DNA of 64,000 nucleotides from Todiramphus chloris collaris (Eukaryota; Chordata; Aves; Coraciiformes; Alcedinidae). Position numbers and translations under genes: made by a program. Within the stretch, counting starts at the first letter, position 1; each line of letters opens with the position of its first letter. The notes beneath the pieces were generated by a model. It was not told the DNA's origin, did not search any database, and worked only from the letters and a program-made list of their open reading frames with translations. Location of the stretch: positions 15,552,546 through 15,616,545 of the forward strand of contig JANVCC010000062.1 in NCBI GenBank assembly GCA_025345505.1, read 5' to 3'. Of the stretch, positions 24,383-37,446 are shown piece after piece.

Positions 24383-27300
24383 GAGAATTGCCCCTGTTGT
24401 TAGGGAATAGTGAATATTTCTTCATATATGTCTATTTAACATGCATTGTCTGTTGTGTGCAGTTAAACATTACTGATCAGTGATCTCTGAAAATGTAGCT
24501 GCTGTTCTGGATAAACGCCACTCCTTGCCATGTATACAGTGAAAGTCTTTATACTGTACCTGTTTCAGTGCAGTTCAAGTTTTGGTTGCCGTTCAGGCAT
24601 TCCTAGCAATATCAACTCCATGTATTTTAAATGCTAAACTTTTGTCAGATGATGAGTTCATGGCAAATATCTGAAAATCCTTGCTAATACTCAGGTATAG
24701 AAATATTTGAATGCCATGCATATAGTGATATTGTTATTGTAGTACCTTATCTTGGGGGTGATGCTTCGAAAGAAGTGCTAGTTACATATGGTAGCATGTC
24801 TGTGCTTTTGCACCGCTAAAGGTTTTAAAAAATATTTCAAGATACTTTTTTTTACAAAAAAAGACTTTATTTTTTTAAATTATCTTTTTAAAAAGTCAGG
24901 TTAGGGTTAGATATTACCAAGTGTCAAACATGAATAACAGTTTTGTTAATATATTAGCTAGAAGGCCACAGTTAGCATAGGTTTGAAGAACTGCAGTGTA
25001 TAGGTTAAACCAACACTTTATTTAAGCAGCTTCTTATGGCGTTGTTTTGACCATCAGTCACACAATGATAAACCAAAGCAACTGAAATGGCTTGTGGTTA
25101 ATATTACTGTCAGCCTGACGAATGCTCCTGACAAATGCCAGGAGTGCACTGCCAGTCTGTTACCCTGCTTTGACTGGAGTGTTTATTTCTTAAGAGGTGA
25201 CTATGGTTTGGAATGAGTATTACATATTATATTTATGGCTGCATATATTTTATTTATACAACAGCCACAGTTTCCCACCAGAATATGTCCCATTTTCTGC
25301 ATTACTTACGGTATTCAAAAGCACATTTTTTTTTCCTTTTCTTTATTCAGTAGAAGCAATAAATTGTGTTGTATTCCTGTACCTGGATAAGGAAAAAACC
25401 AACAAAAAAAGAAAAATAAAAATACATGGGAAATACTGACGTATCAAAGCATGATTTTATACTCAAAAGTTTATTACAAGATCTTGCTGTATGTAAGCAG
25501 CTGTTGATAATTTTTTTCATAAGGCACAAAATTTCTGTAAGACTGTAAATGTGACACTCCTAGAAGAAGAAAATTATGCCATTCTTAAATCTTCCTTTGT
25601 CTTAACTATAGCTACATGTGTACATAATAATATTTTTATTCTCATTTTTATAATTTTGCTGCAATATTTGCTAAACGATCATCAGTTTTATAGCAGCTGT
25701 TATGTACCTAATAACTTCTTTTCCAGTCAAGTGTACAAAAGCAACCAAGAGCTCTCACCTTCAGTGAAGTGTTTAATTGGTATGTGGGAGCCACTGAGAG
25801 CAGCCAGACTTTGACAGAAAAGAAGTAATAGGCTTTGGTTTAGTTTTTTTTTTAACTAGGACAAATAAGACTAGTTTGTTGTTCTAATGTAAACTTCACT
25901 GCAGACTGTTCCTCAACATGCCAGGGTGCCCATTTCAGGAGAAACTTGTGCTGCGTATTTTCCTTTGCGAGGAAACAGAGTGGGATGGTTATGTAGTTTG
26001 CTTAGTTATCTCTTGTTACCCCTTGGCAATGAGCTAGAAAGTAACAAATGTTCAGATATACACCTATTATACTTTTGCAAACTTTAGAAAGAAATCTTTT
26101 TGACTAGAGAGGCATTAAAACTTGCATGGGCATTCAGTGAATTAGTGCTTTTCATGTAGGAAATGAAAGTTATGCTTTGTTTAGCTCATGCTACAACAGA
26201 GATTCAAAGCAGGTTTCTACCAGTTAAAACTGATAAACTCACCAGGACTTGGTGTCCTTCAAAGCATAAAGAATGTTCCAAAATTGGACACGAAGGAAGG
26301 TGAGCGGAACAATGTGGGAACCAACAGTGGTGAGTGCAGTGGTGATGACTTATTACCTCTGGAATTTAGGTGCTGAAACTTAGGATGCTGCACACAGGGC
26401 TCAGCATCTGCCCTGGCTGTCTTGTCACTGATACTTCGGGCAGTAAATTTGTCATCTGTACCTGTGATAAAAGATGACAATTAAAAAGCATTCCAAAGCT
26501 AGACAGGATTAGCTTGGGAGGAAGGTAAAAATATTTTTCCTTCCAGGGCATTTCATGTGGTTCTCTGCTTAAAACAGGACAGTACAGGAAATAAAATATT
26601 TTAAACTTGATATCACAGTCCCTGGCAGTTAAGAAAAGGCTATAGTGTAGAATTTTGGATCACCTCAATAAACAGTGGTAGAGACAGCAAGACCAGCCCC
26701 CATCTACGATCAGCCTGAAGCAGTGGTCTCTGAAAAGGAGACACATTTTTAATTATTTATTGGTGAGTTTGTTGTGAATTTTGATATTTTTAGTCTAAAG
26801 TATATGTCAGGTTCTCTTCCATATCAAATAATAAGTTATGGTGCTTTACTTGTGAAACACAACTTGCTTCCTCAAGGAGAGGGGAACTCCATCCTCCCTA
26901 AAAGTGTATGCTGAATAGGGAAGTTGGGAGAGATTACAGAAGCTGTTTTATCACCTTGCTATAGATATACATTTAATCTCCCTACATGTTTCGGCAAAGG
27001 CTTTAACAGATCTAGACATTTGACAGAGTCGTGTTAAGAGAAACTTTCAGGGGAAGGTATTCTGAGCAGTACCTTGATTTTTAGGAATGTAAATGTTGGT
27101 ACCATTTAGGAAATGGGATCAAAGCTATGGGATCAAAGCCCCTTTCTTCCCAATAGGTCCTCTCTGAATATAAAGAGAGAGCTAAAGAGACATGGGTGAG
27201 GAGGGAATTGTAATCGGGATTGGGATCCTTGTTTCTGATAGGAGTACTCAGAAGCCAAGCCCCTCTTTGAAGCAGGCTGTGGAAGAGCGTGAAGTTCTCT

Positions 27301-28389
27301 TGTTCACATCACAGGACAGTGCTGTAATTTTAGTAGTGTTATGGATTTTCTTTGTTTGGACTAGAAAAACTTCTGTGGAGGTAGAAATTGTACCAACTAA
27401 AGTGCTGAGTAGCTTGTTATATTACTATGAAGAGTTTTGCTTTAATAACATGTAAGTTTTTTTCCATTTCTAAATGTGAGGAAAGTGATCATGTGAGACT
27501 CTTCAAACACCATTAACCCTCAGACAGATTCTGTCAGGGACTTCTGTGAATGATAAAACTGCTCAATTATCCTTTCTGACAGCAGAGTCAAGCTGTTGCA
27601 TCATTTCCTTTAGCACATTTGCCAGATTAGGAGACAAGGGTACAAACGATCCCCTGGGTCTGTAAATGACCTGCAACAGTCGCCCCTTTTCTAGGACCCG
27701 GGTTTGTTTTTGCAGAACCATGGTCAGGTGCTCCTGCTGCCGTGGACCAGCACCATGGACAGGGGCCGCCCCACCCGCACTCGAGCACTTGTGTTGAGAA
27801 GCAGGAGCACAAATCACTGCGAGGAAAAGCTGTTTATTCGAAGGAAGGTTACTGGATTGTCAAGCCCAATTTAGACATAATCCTTAGACACACTAAACTG
27901 TTTGCTGCATCTGGAACAGTTCTAGCTCTTCTGGATTTTACTGTCAATCTCTGCTTGATAGCCTCTGCTTTCATTTTCAAAGATAGAAACTTTTGTGCTG
28001 AGATGTTGGTTTGAAGTTCATGCAGCATGTATCTCTGAGCCTTTTTAAGGATAGATATGTCATTTCTATGCTGCCTATTCCTTCACAACTCTTTTAAAGA
28101 CCTACTGAGGCTGAAACTTCACCCAAATGCATCTCCAAGATGATTTATCAAAACATATTTTCTGAAATCCTGCTTAGTCTAGGCAGAATTTTTAAAATAA
28201 CCTGGGAATTTCCATTGGTTTATTAGTGTCATAACCATCTTTTTATATCTTTGTCTTTTTTACCTTGCCATTAATTGGTTATTCTCTGTGTCAAGCAATG
28301 TTTGCATCTCCTGCCAGTGCATATGTCTTCTCAGTAAATCCTGTTTCTCAAAATCCATAAAATGACTTTTTCTTTTTCTCCCACCTTCT

Positions 28390-28413
28390 CCCCCCACCCC
28401 CCCACCCCTCCCC
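28390..28413 (-). other. potential G-quadruplex (minus) / i-motif (plus)
   Basis: The + strand has four C runs of 6, 7, 4 and 4 separated by single bases (A, A, T). On the minus strand this is a G4 motif with one-base loops. It lies in a wider pyrimidine tract running to about 28440. Confidence 0.7.
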
Positions 28414-29537
28414 TTTTTTCCCCACTTTTTTTCTTTTCTTCAATATATGTGAATGTTGATGCAGGGATTTCTTTCACTTGACAGATTATGTCATGGATAG
28501 TATGTGCAAATGGTGGCTTTGGTCTGGCAGGGTTATTTTCTGAGGCAACTACAATGCCATACCCTCCTTGCTGCCTTCAACCTGCTTCATTGCTCCTGAT
28601 GATCCCTAGGGACACAGAACTTTCTTTCTCCCTGACCTTTTGGGAGTCTACAACACATAACAGCTGCTAGACATAGTTTTTCTTTATTTTCTTATGCTTA
28701 AAATTAACTTATGATCCGTTTTTGAACTGCAAACTTTGTGGATCTTCTGTGTTTTGCACCATAAAATATTATTTATGCTGACATGTTCAGACATTGTAGT
28801 TATTAGACCATCTTCAGATCAGTTTTCCCTGACTGTTCTTGTCTTAAAAGAATGTCAGCCCTTAAAAAAATCTTCATAATAAACTGCATGTACTAATATT
28901 TTTCATTTAATTTGCACACACACAACTATTACCTGCTTTTAATCCAGCCCTTTACTGGATTCATAGTTTCTCTAGAACAGGAAATAGAATAGAAAATTGT
29001 TCTTAAAGAAAAAACTTCATAATATAATGTGATCTGGTACATTTCATGACTTCATTTCTGGTAAATGGGGTCTTTTCAAAGAAACCTGTAAGGACTGACA
29101 ACTGTTTAAACAGAGCATGTTCAGTGGTATTAGTATGTATCGATTATATGACATTTATTTTAGAAAACACAGAGGTGAGCGGATTATGGAATTTCATCCT
29201 ATATGCAGTGCATAAAGAAATGCCAGGGGATCCTACATTTGATGAAAATGCTGATCACAGTCAGCTAGGTGTACTTGGCAGGGGAAGAAACTACTGGGAA
29301 GTATCTGTCTGCACCCTGAGCTGTGTACGCCACTATTAAACGAGGTGGCTGGTAGCCATTTATCTGTGTTTCTTCACTAGTGCAAATGAAAAGATACTTC
29401 TAAGCAAAGAAATTATTTGCATGTGAAAGTAACTGTAAGTTTGTTGTGCTGGAGTGTACTGGGTTTTATTCTATCTTGTGCACCAGCTCGTATCTGTGGG
29501 AAGATACTGAGTCATTGCAGATGAGTTTGTAAAAGAA

Positions 29538-29660
29538 GAGCCAGACAAGAAGCTCATCTAGCTCAGTGTCCTAACTCTATGGACAGCCAGTAGCAGGAGA
29601 CAAGAGAAGAAAAGAAACGGGGCATGTAAAGCATCATCCTTCCCTTCAGACAAACTCCCA
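29538..29660 (+). mobile_element. old dispersed repeat, probably CR1-related
   Basis: The block containing catctagctcagtgtcct...ggacagccagtagcaggaga resembles a dispersed sequence seen widely in bird and turtle genomes (catctagcccagtatcctgtctcc..cagtggccagtagcag). I recognise the pattern but not the family name with certainty. Boundaries approximate. Confidence 0.5.
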
Positions 29661-31687
29661 GGTTTGTCACTCGGTAGTTTAACTACTTTGTGAACTAGAG
29701 AAATAATTTTGACGGTCATGTTTAGTGGCCACTGGTGATCTAGTTGTCTTTTTTTTTTTTTTAAACCTATTTAAAATTGTTTTGCATTGCTCCCTGAAGC
29801 AGTGGATCTAGAAAATTATATAAGAAGTTATAATTTTTTTTGCTTTGTAACTAGGGTAATTATGGCTGCTTTATTTTTTTTTTTTTACCTTGCTTGCAAC
29901 TCTTATCTCTACTTAAAAAATTATTTTCATTTTAAGTTGATGTAAAAATAACAGACAGTGTTCTGCAGAACTTGCTTTACATTATTGTCCCATTTGTTTC
30001 CCTTCTCCCTACCAATTTTCAAGTATCATAATTATTTGAAATAGCGACATTCAGAATAATGGATTAGAACTGTAACTACTAAAGAGAAAGAATCTTAACT
30101 GGATGGTACATTAACAAATGTCCAGAGGATGTCTACTCAGCAAATTAGAGAGGCGTCTTGTCTTTAGTAGTTGGAAAAGAAGGCAGCACTGATTCTGATG
30201 TTGTACCTTGATGTCAAAATCAGTAGAGTATGCACACTAATATTTGTAATTATTGCACAGCTTCAATGTTGCATACAGAAGAAGCATTTGACCACAGAAT
30301 TCCTTATTTCACTAAGAAAACACATGAAATTGAAGTGGCTGTTTGCGTTGAAGTTATCAAAACCTGAGAGTTATAAGGGACTAAATTATGATTTACAGTT
30401 AATAGTAGAAAATGGCAAATTAATTTAGAATTGGAGCACAGTACAATTGTGTATTGCCTAAATGCTCACTGAGTGAGAATGCTACAGTTCTGTTAAGCTC
30501 TGTCCCTTTGGCTTCAGCCAAATTTTGACATCCATATTGTTAGTTGCCCCCTCCTAGCCTCGTCTTTGATGTAGGATTTGGGCATCTGCTGTGAATTCAG
30601 TGCTTTGGGAATGAAGTGGTAAGGACTGGTTTTCTCCTTGGTAGATCTGTAGGATTTTGTTAGAATCTTTCCCTGAGCTGCTCGAGGACTAGTTCAGTTG
30701 GTGAATGAGGGCAGTTCAAACAAGTTTATCGGGTAATTGTGTTTGTTGTTTCCTGTGAAATATGGTTCTTTAATGAATTTGAGTAAAATACAAATGAAAG
30801 GTGCGATGCCTTATGAAGAAGATGGGGGAGTGGCAGGACCTCATTTTTAAGAAAGCAGGCCTTAGTTGCTTGAGAGGAAGCATGGTGAGTTCTAGCTATG
30901 GGTGAGAATAGGTTGAGAGGTGGGTATGTTATTCTGTGGCTATTCTCAAACACAAAAATGACAGATGGAAGAGCAGTGATCTACATTATATGAGTTTATT
31001 CCCAGATATTTCCCAGGTGACCGAAGTTAATAAAGTTTGGATATAATTAAACCCTTGCATCTTGTCTTTATGTCTCTGTCTGGGGAAAAAGTAGTTTTAC
31101 TCAGATGATCAGGAAGTCCCACTAGTATTGGCTAGTTCTGGGAGATGATTATGTGCTGGTAATACATGAAGTAACTGAACAAGTAATCCTCTAAAAATGT
31201 AGTTGTGGTTAGATTGCAACAGAGTATGCAGCACTTGGTGTATTTATGATGGTGAGAAGATTTAACACTGAAACACTGACACATTTCAGTTATCTGTATG
31301 TTAGAATACACTGGTAACAGGGCAGGCTGCAGAGAAATGTTAAGGCTGGAAGAAATGCCTTAAAATGGAAGACCCGGAGAGCTCGATTTCCTTTGTCAGT
31401 TAAAAAGTCTAATTACAGTCTGTAAGCATCTCTAGAAAATACTAAGTAGAGTCCCTGATAGAGAGAAGCGTAATAAGATTTCTTTGGTAACGCAACCGTA
31501 AATTCACAGGTGAGCTGAAGTACCTGTTTGTTAGAATGCGGATCACAGCCGCAGAAAAAGCTTCCAAGGAAAACAGCAGCTTGTCTGTGTTCTCAAGAGT
31601 CAGATGCTGTTCTGGAAAGCAGGTTGGCCAAATACAGCTCATGCTAAAATCAAGTATGAACAGTTGGACTCAAAATCATGTCATGGA

Positions 31688-31775
31688 AAGGCATTTAATG
31701 ACTTGTCATGCAAACACAGGCTAGATGAGATGACCTAATGGTCCCCTTGGTCCTTTAAACCCAATGAATGTATGA
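31688..31775 (+). mobile_element. probable CR1 3' tail remnant
   Basis: The sequence aggctagatgagatgacctaatggtccccttggtcc...aatgaatgtatga follows the layout of CR1 termini (ggactagatgacct..ggtcccttcc..aatgattctatga) but is degenerate. Confidence 0.5.
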
Positions 31776-31991
31776 AAAATATCAGTAATGAAAAACAGAT
31801 AGTCATCTTGTAAAGAAAGTGCATGAAAAACAAACATCATACTTGGCAAGGATGCTGCAAAACATAATTCCATAATACAGACAATTGTATTCACAAGAAT
31901 CCAAATACCTGCTTGGATGTGGATAAGGAAACAGTATAAGAAATCACAAGAAAAGCAGTTTTTTCTGTTTTTCCTAATATTTACATTTTTA

Positions 31992-32214
31992 TTTTCTTTC
32001 TTTCTCCCTTCCCCCCCCTTTTCCTTCCCCCCCCTTTTCCTTCCCCCCCCTTTTCCTTCCCCCCCCTTTTCCTTCCCCCCCCTTTTCCTTCCCCCCCCTT
32101 TTCCTTCCCCCCCCTTCCTTCCCCTTCCTTCCCCTTCCTTCCCCCCTTTCCTTTTCCCCCCTTTTCCCCTTCTTTCCTTTCTTCTTTTTCCTTCTCTTTC
32201 CCTCCCTTCCTTCC
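31992..32214. repeat. polypyrimidine minisatellite, 16-bp unit
   Basis: 223 nt without a single purine on the + strand. The centre is a 16-bp tandem (C8 T4 CCTT) with seven C8 blocks at exact 16-base spacing from 32011 to 32114, followed by shorter cctt/cccctt units. The reverse strand reads as a Lys/Gly/Arg/Glu-rich ORF, which is an artefact of the repeat. Confidence 0.97.
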
Positions 32215-34313
32215 GTCCTTCCTGTTTTGATATAGAAATTGTAAAGAACAATACTCTCATGAATTTATAAATTGTTCTATTTACACTGGTCAGCATGGAT
32301 TTTTTCCTGGAGTTCCCTACTTTTCAGATCTCGCAGGCACTTGCACAGATCTGCAGGTTTCCTGGAGGAATTGTTAAGATTCCTGTCTTTACCAGAAGAG
32401 GTAACAGTGAAGACCGAACTATGGTATCTTGACTATTTACTGTTTGCAGTAATTAAATGCAATTTACTGGCATAGTACTCTACTCTTTCCTGGATCTTGA
32501 ATATTAACGAGTTAAAAACTCTTCCCAGTATTCAGTGGATAGGAGGCAATACAAGTGTCAATGTTTAAATAACAGAAGCCTGGGCAAAAACCAGTACCAA
32601 AGGCATCATGCTAAAGAACATGGTATCTCTGTTTATTTGCAGTAATGCTATTTTAAAAAAAAAAAGGGAAACATATTTTGCAGGAATAAAAAGCACCTCT
32701 TTTTCTTCTTAGATGTGTAACTATAAATAATTCTTTCTCTATAATACTTCAGTCTGCTTATATTAGGTCATGAGCAATTTTCCAAAAATATATGTAATCC
32801 TGACCGTAGGCAATGTAATCCCAGAGAGCTTCTGCCCTGTGGAGAGGAGCAGTGGGCATTATGCTTTCTTCTCTTGGGTGCAACAGGGCCTCTTCTGGAA
32901 ATGGAAACAAGATGGGCCACTGTTCCAACATCTAGCACAGAATAAGATTAAGAACCAACAGATACAACTGTACAGCGTGGTGTCTGGACATGTTTAACAG
33001 CAGTAGATGGCCAGAGTCAGTGTGTTTTCTCAGTTATTTTTCAACAAACCATTTTTCTTTCTCGTCTCTCGAAGCAAGCAAGCAGGCTTGTTCCAAAGAC
33101 TGAGATTTACTGTATTCAGTTCTTGGTCAAAATGTGAGGTTTACTTATTTTGAAGTATTCCTAGATTTAAGACTACTTGAAGAATTAACATCAAAAAGGT
33201 TTGCTTTGGTTTTGTTTGTATGCTCGTTTTTTACAAATAGGTTGTAACTTTCGTATTTGTAGCACATGATGTTATCACAACCACTTTGGGTCAAAAACCA
33301 GATGCTGGTGCCTTTGGAAAGAGAAAACAAAAACTTCCATACCTCAGTTCTTCCTTTAGTTCCGTTTTTAAATGAACTCTGAATTGAAAATTATGTGCAT
33401 TGTTCATTTTTCTATACAGTTTGAAAACTTGGCAGCCAGAAGTGATTTCTTTGTTCATCTTCACTCCTGTAATCTCATCTATTGGTTTTGCCTTTTGGAA
33501 TTTTTCTACCTCTACTTTTTTTTTTTTTCTTTTCCCCATCTAAATAAGTATTTTTAATTGGTGAACTAATATCTAAGTTTCCTCTCTGAAAAGATGTACT
33601 GCAAAGAAAATCTATTCTGGAATTTCTGGATACGAAAGCTTTTCAGCTTGCTCTGCCTTAGTGGTCTGTAGCCATAGGGAAATCATGTTGAGTAGCGTAA
33701 ATTTGTGTCACAGCTACATCCAGCATATAGTTTGGAGTGACTCTTTTTCCCTTGGAGTTTACCCGGAGGGGAGGGAATCCAGTGTGTGATCACAGTTCCC
33801 TCGTAATTTTGAAATACGAAATAGGTACAAAATTTCAGTTAATTTGTTTACAAAATTACGAGTCAGAAGGCAATTGAATATCCCTTGTATGTGCTTTATT
33901 CTGTAGCTGAAGCTTAGTTAACTGCTCACAGTGCAGCGTAACACGCTAGAATCACCTCATCCTTAGAAGCAGTTGTCAGAAAAATATGGGCCTGCCTGGT
34001 AGAATGTATTAGCCCAATACATTGTCTCCATTTTATTATGAAGCTGCTGGGGAAGCTGTGATATACAGCACTGTCATTACAGATCTATTGTTAGAAGGGC
34101 TCTACAGTCTTCTGTGTGCTGCCATTAATTTATAGCAGTAAACAATATGTAGCCCTCCAACTGCAGCAAAGCAGAATCTTTTAATGAGGTGGATGTTATT
34201 ACCACAATAAATCAGCGCATTCGTGTAATGTATAATTCAATGTGTGTATTCCCACTGTAACTTCTCTGAGTAAGCTGATAGTGTATCATTGTCAGTGCAC
34301 AGCTCCACAGTTC

Positions 34314-34330
34314 TTTTTTTTTTTTTTTTT
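34314..34330. repeat. poly-T run (17)
   Basis: Seventeen consecutive T. Confidence 0.95.
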
Positions 34331-34492
34331 CCCCTAAGCTTTCTTTCATTTGGGGACTTTTTTTTATTTGCTTGCAAATAAATGTGACATGTCTTGATAG
34401 TTGTCCTGTTGCAGGCTTCAGAAACCAACTGTAACAATAACAGCCAAAATCAATACTGTGAATTCTGGCTATATGGATCTCTGCATTATACC

Positions 34493-34515
34493 TTTTTTTT
34501 TTTTTTTTTTTTTTT
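34493..34515. repeat. poly-T run (23)
   Basis: Twenty-three consecutive T, the longest homopolymer in the window. Confidence 0.95.
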
Positions 34516-36004
34516 GAGATAGAGCGAAATCAATTCTAATTGGGTTTAGCTTTATATTCAAGGAATGTAATTCTATAACTATTGATTTGGGCTATACTCA
34601 TTTGGAGAGTAATAAAAATAAGGGCAGATAAAGACAATACATAAAATGTTACAGAACTATACAGCACAACACTGTTTCAATTTTTAATTTATATAATTGG
34701 TCTACCAATGCCCTTCTTTCTTTTCTTTTTTTCCCCCTCAAGCACAGACGAATCTTTGGGGAAAATCAGTACATATGGAAATTCCAAAATGGCTCTTGCA
34801 ACAAAGAGACTTCTTGGAGTCAGCTTCATTCTTCCCTGGAATAAATTTGCTAAATCAGATAAAAAGCCTTTTATACAAGAAGTACTTTTTTTAAAGGATT
34901 ATATTTCAGATTAGTGAACTGCAAAAATAGTAATTAACGTGGGATGTTTTCTTTATCCTGCTGCAGTGTGAAAGCTGCTCTAAGTAAAAAACCTAAGATT
35001 AGATCATGTCATTTATAGATCTAATCTACCCTAGAAGAGAAAATACTTTGAAGCATGTATGCCAAATTTCACATGAGCTGCAAAGAAGCAGTTATTTGAA
35101 TAATAATTAATAATCTGAATAGCAGATGTAGTTTTTCCCTTCAACTATGCTTGAATTAATGATGAGGTTACTGATACTTTTGTTCAAGGACTTTTAAAGT
35201 ATTTCCTTACCTTCTAATGTATTCTTAAGTGTATTTATTCTTGCAGAACAGAAAGAAGAAAATATATTTGCATGTTTATTCTTTAGTTATACTTGAATGC
35301 ATCCATTTTTTGTACAGATGGGCATCATTTATGTTAATAATAGACAAACAGCGTGCTCTATGTATACAAAATTGCATTGCGTATATGTTTTCCATGGATA
35401 TGCCAAGTATTTTAGACCTCTTTTGGCATTTTACATGTGGAATGGCTCAATTCACTTTTGGGTCTCTCAGTGATTTATATGTTCCACACTCATTTTTCCA
35501 AATCCTTTATGTAAAAGTCTGCTGAAGAAATGCACAGCTTTAGATAATGAAATATTTTATTTCTTACATTTAAATAAATCCCTGGGTGTTTATGTCTTAG
35601 GTAAGTGCTGAACAAGGAATAACAATGCTGGGGAAAGCGTGGTAGATTTTTTTTAGTCATGCAGATGTTATTTGTTTCTTTTATATCAGTAGTTTTGTAT
35701 AGAAACTCTACTATTTCATTTGTCTACTTCTAAGTTTGAAGTTTTATCCATCAAGTAAAACTTGTCTTGTAAATAGAAAGCACAGAAACTAGGATAGGAA
35801 TATTAAAATTCAAAATGGTTTGAAATGCACAGATCGGTTCAGGTGCTTACAGAATCCAACATCTGCTTTTGCAAAACACCAAACCCTGTGTTCTTCATGC
35901 ATGCCGATAATTCTGGTCACCAGAAAGAACAAGAGTTGGATGATACAATATGAGGTCATGTTATTTTTATTTACCACATGTGTTTATTTTTGCAAACCTT
36001 GTAG

Positions 36005-36145
36005 CCCGTTGGTGCTTTGAACCCGAAGAGAGCAGCGTTCTTTGCTGAGAGATACGAATCATGGGAAGATGACCAGGTTCCAAAATTCCACTATGGCACA
36101 CATTATTCAACTGCAAGTTTTGCGCTCACGTGGTTATTAAGAATT
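36005..36145 (+). CDS. LRBA: LRBA exon: [15 protein letters not shown] to HYSTASF
   Basis: The exon is a phase 0-0 stretch of 47 codons between acceptor cttgtag|cc and consensus donor att|gtaagt. It starts [20 protein letters not shown] and ends LTWLLRI. The middle segment, [20 protein letters not shown], is the BEACH motif with the conserved HYGTHYS core. The sequence [15 protein letters not shown] separates LRBA from NBEA (which has PPYHYNTHYSTATS there), so this exon is the clearest evidence for the paralogue call. Upstream and downstream exons are in the same phase. Confidence 0.97.
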
Positions 36146-37326
36146 GTAAGTATGTCTTTTAAAAATGCTTTTCCTTTAAAAGATAATGAAAGCAACAAAT
36201 AGCTAGGAATAGCTAGAAACTAAAACTCAGTGGCATGGGAGAGTACTGAAATTTTTGCCATCAGTAGTGTAGGTTAAATGGATTCCAAACTTGAAGCAGA
36301 AGGTTTCAATTTTTATTGTACAGCCTTTTCAAATCAGTACAGGTTTTTCTTCTTAAAAGCTGCTTTTTCCTGTACATTCTTATACTACTTTAAACATGGT
36401 TAACTTTCCTTCCTTGCACATTTCATCTACTGAACACTTGTAGGTCTTAGGGAATGTATTTTTTTTTCACCTCCTAATGAGTGTAAATGAGTTGTTTTCT
36501 GATGATCATGAAATCCTGGGATGTAAATAATTAATTTTTAAAAATCTGTTGCAATTTACATGGAGGTAACTTTTGAGATGCTACATATTGATAATATATT
36601 GGTTAAACAATGCTTTTTTATATGAAATTGAAAGGCTATTTATCTCCTAGAAAGTAATTTCTTTGGGAAAGCATTAGCAGCACATCATTAATTAAATCTT
36701 GTTAGAATGTACAAGCATACATAAATCCTTGAAGTAATTTATAGTGCTTAGCTAATTTCAAGCAATTATCCACTAATATGTGCTTAAGTGTTCTTTAACT
36801 AAGAGGAGGATTTTAAATCTTTCAAACATTTTTTTCTAAATCATAAATTACATATTAAACAATAACAGTCATAAAGCTATCGGTATTGAACTGTACCCTT
36901 TATAGCATTTAATAGATTACCTTGAAAAAAACCAAAAAAACATGTTTTATTTTTGCTACATGCTAGTTTAAAAAATATTTGCAGTAAAAATACTGAGCTT
37001 TTTCATGGTTTTGAGAGCAATTTGTATCACAACTGAAGTGTAGCTTCTCCTCCAGCCTGTAAATATTTTCTTGTGTGTTTTTTCTCTATCAGAACATATA
37101 CACATGGATTAGGAATAAAAAGCATGTATTGAACAAATAAGCATGAGTTTATATTTCTTGTTCTTGGATAATAGAATTAACCCTTTGCAATTAATTATGT
37201 GTCTGCCAGAAGAACAGCGTCGTTAATAACCAAACCGCAAAAGAATAATGCATCCCTTTTTATTTTCCTGGAAATTCCTAAAGAAATACATTGCTGTTTT
37301 TAATTAAGCTTTTTCTGTATATTTAG
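36146..37326 (+). other. LRBA: LRBA intron, 1.2 kb
   Basis: Short AT-rich intron between two BEACH exons, with a consensus gtaagt donor and tttag acceptor. Nothing else recognised. Confidence 0.92.
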
Positions 37327-37446
37327 GAACCCTTTACAACACTTTTCCTAAACCTACAAGGTGGGAAGTTTGATCACGCGGACAGAACTTTCTCATCCGT
37401 TTCAAGAGCGTGGCGCAATAGTCAGCGTGACACTTCTGATATCAAG
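37327..37446 (+). CDS. LRBA: LRBA exon: [25 protein letters not shown]
   Basis: A 120-nt phase 0-0 exon (40 codons) between tttag|ga and aag|gtaaaa. The peptide is [20 protein letters not shown] followed by [20 protein letters not shown]. The R-EPFTT..L..Q.GKFD..DR.F.S...W pattern is a classic BEACH segment. [13 protein letters not shown] is LRBA-like (NBEA has LNANDGKFDHPDR). The next recognised exon is almost 15 kb away, and an 87-nt candidate cassette exon of matching phase lies between them at 41572-41658. Confidence 0.96.

Larger units (their letters stand above)
21967..36004 (+). other. LRBA: LRBA intron, 14 kb
   Basis: It holds a TA/TG-rich stretch (about 22998-23050), a CR1 tail (24155), a GC-rich patch (27600-27800), a C-rich G4/i-motif tract (28390), an old dispersed repeat (29538), a probable CR1 tail (31688), the pyrimidine minisatellite (31992) and two long poly-T runs (34314, 34493). 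The stretch at 33900-34290 has a low-repeat, motif-rich look. Otherwise I see nothing beyond AT-rich intron. Confidence 0.88.

Noticed and set aside
31721..32296. 191-codon minus-strand ORF rich in Gly, Lys, Arg and Glu
   Set aside because: It is the translation of the 16-bp pyrimidine minisatellite, which lacks stops by composition; the overlapping + strand ORF is the same artefact.
34747..34891. Possible exon after a pyrimidine-rich acceptor (ctcaagcacag) with two overlapping open frames
   Set aside because: No good donor keeps phase 0 between the neighbouring LRBA exons. The only in-phase GT (after 21 nt, gtacat) is weak, so it was not called.
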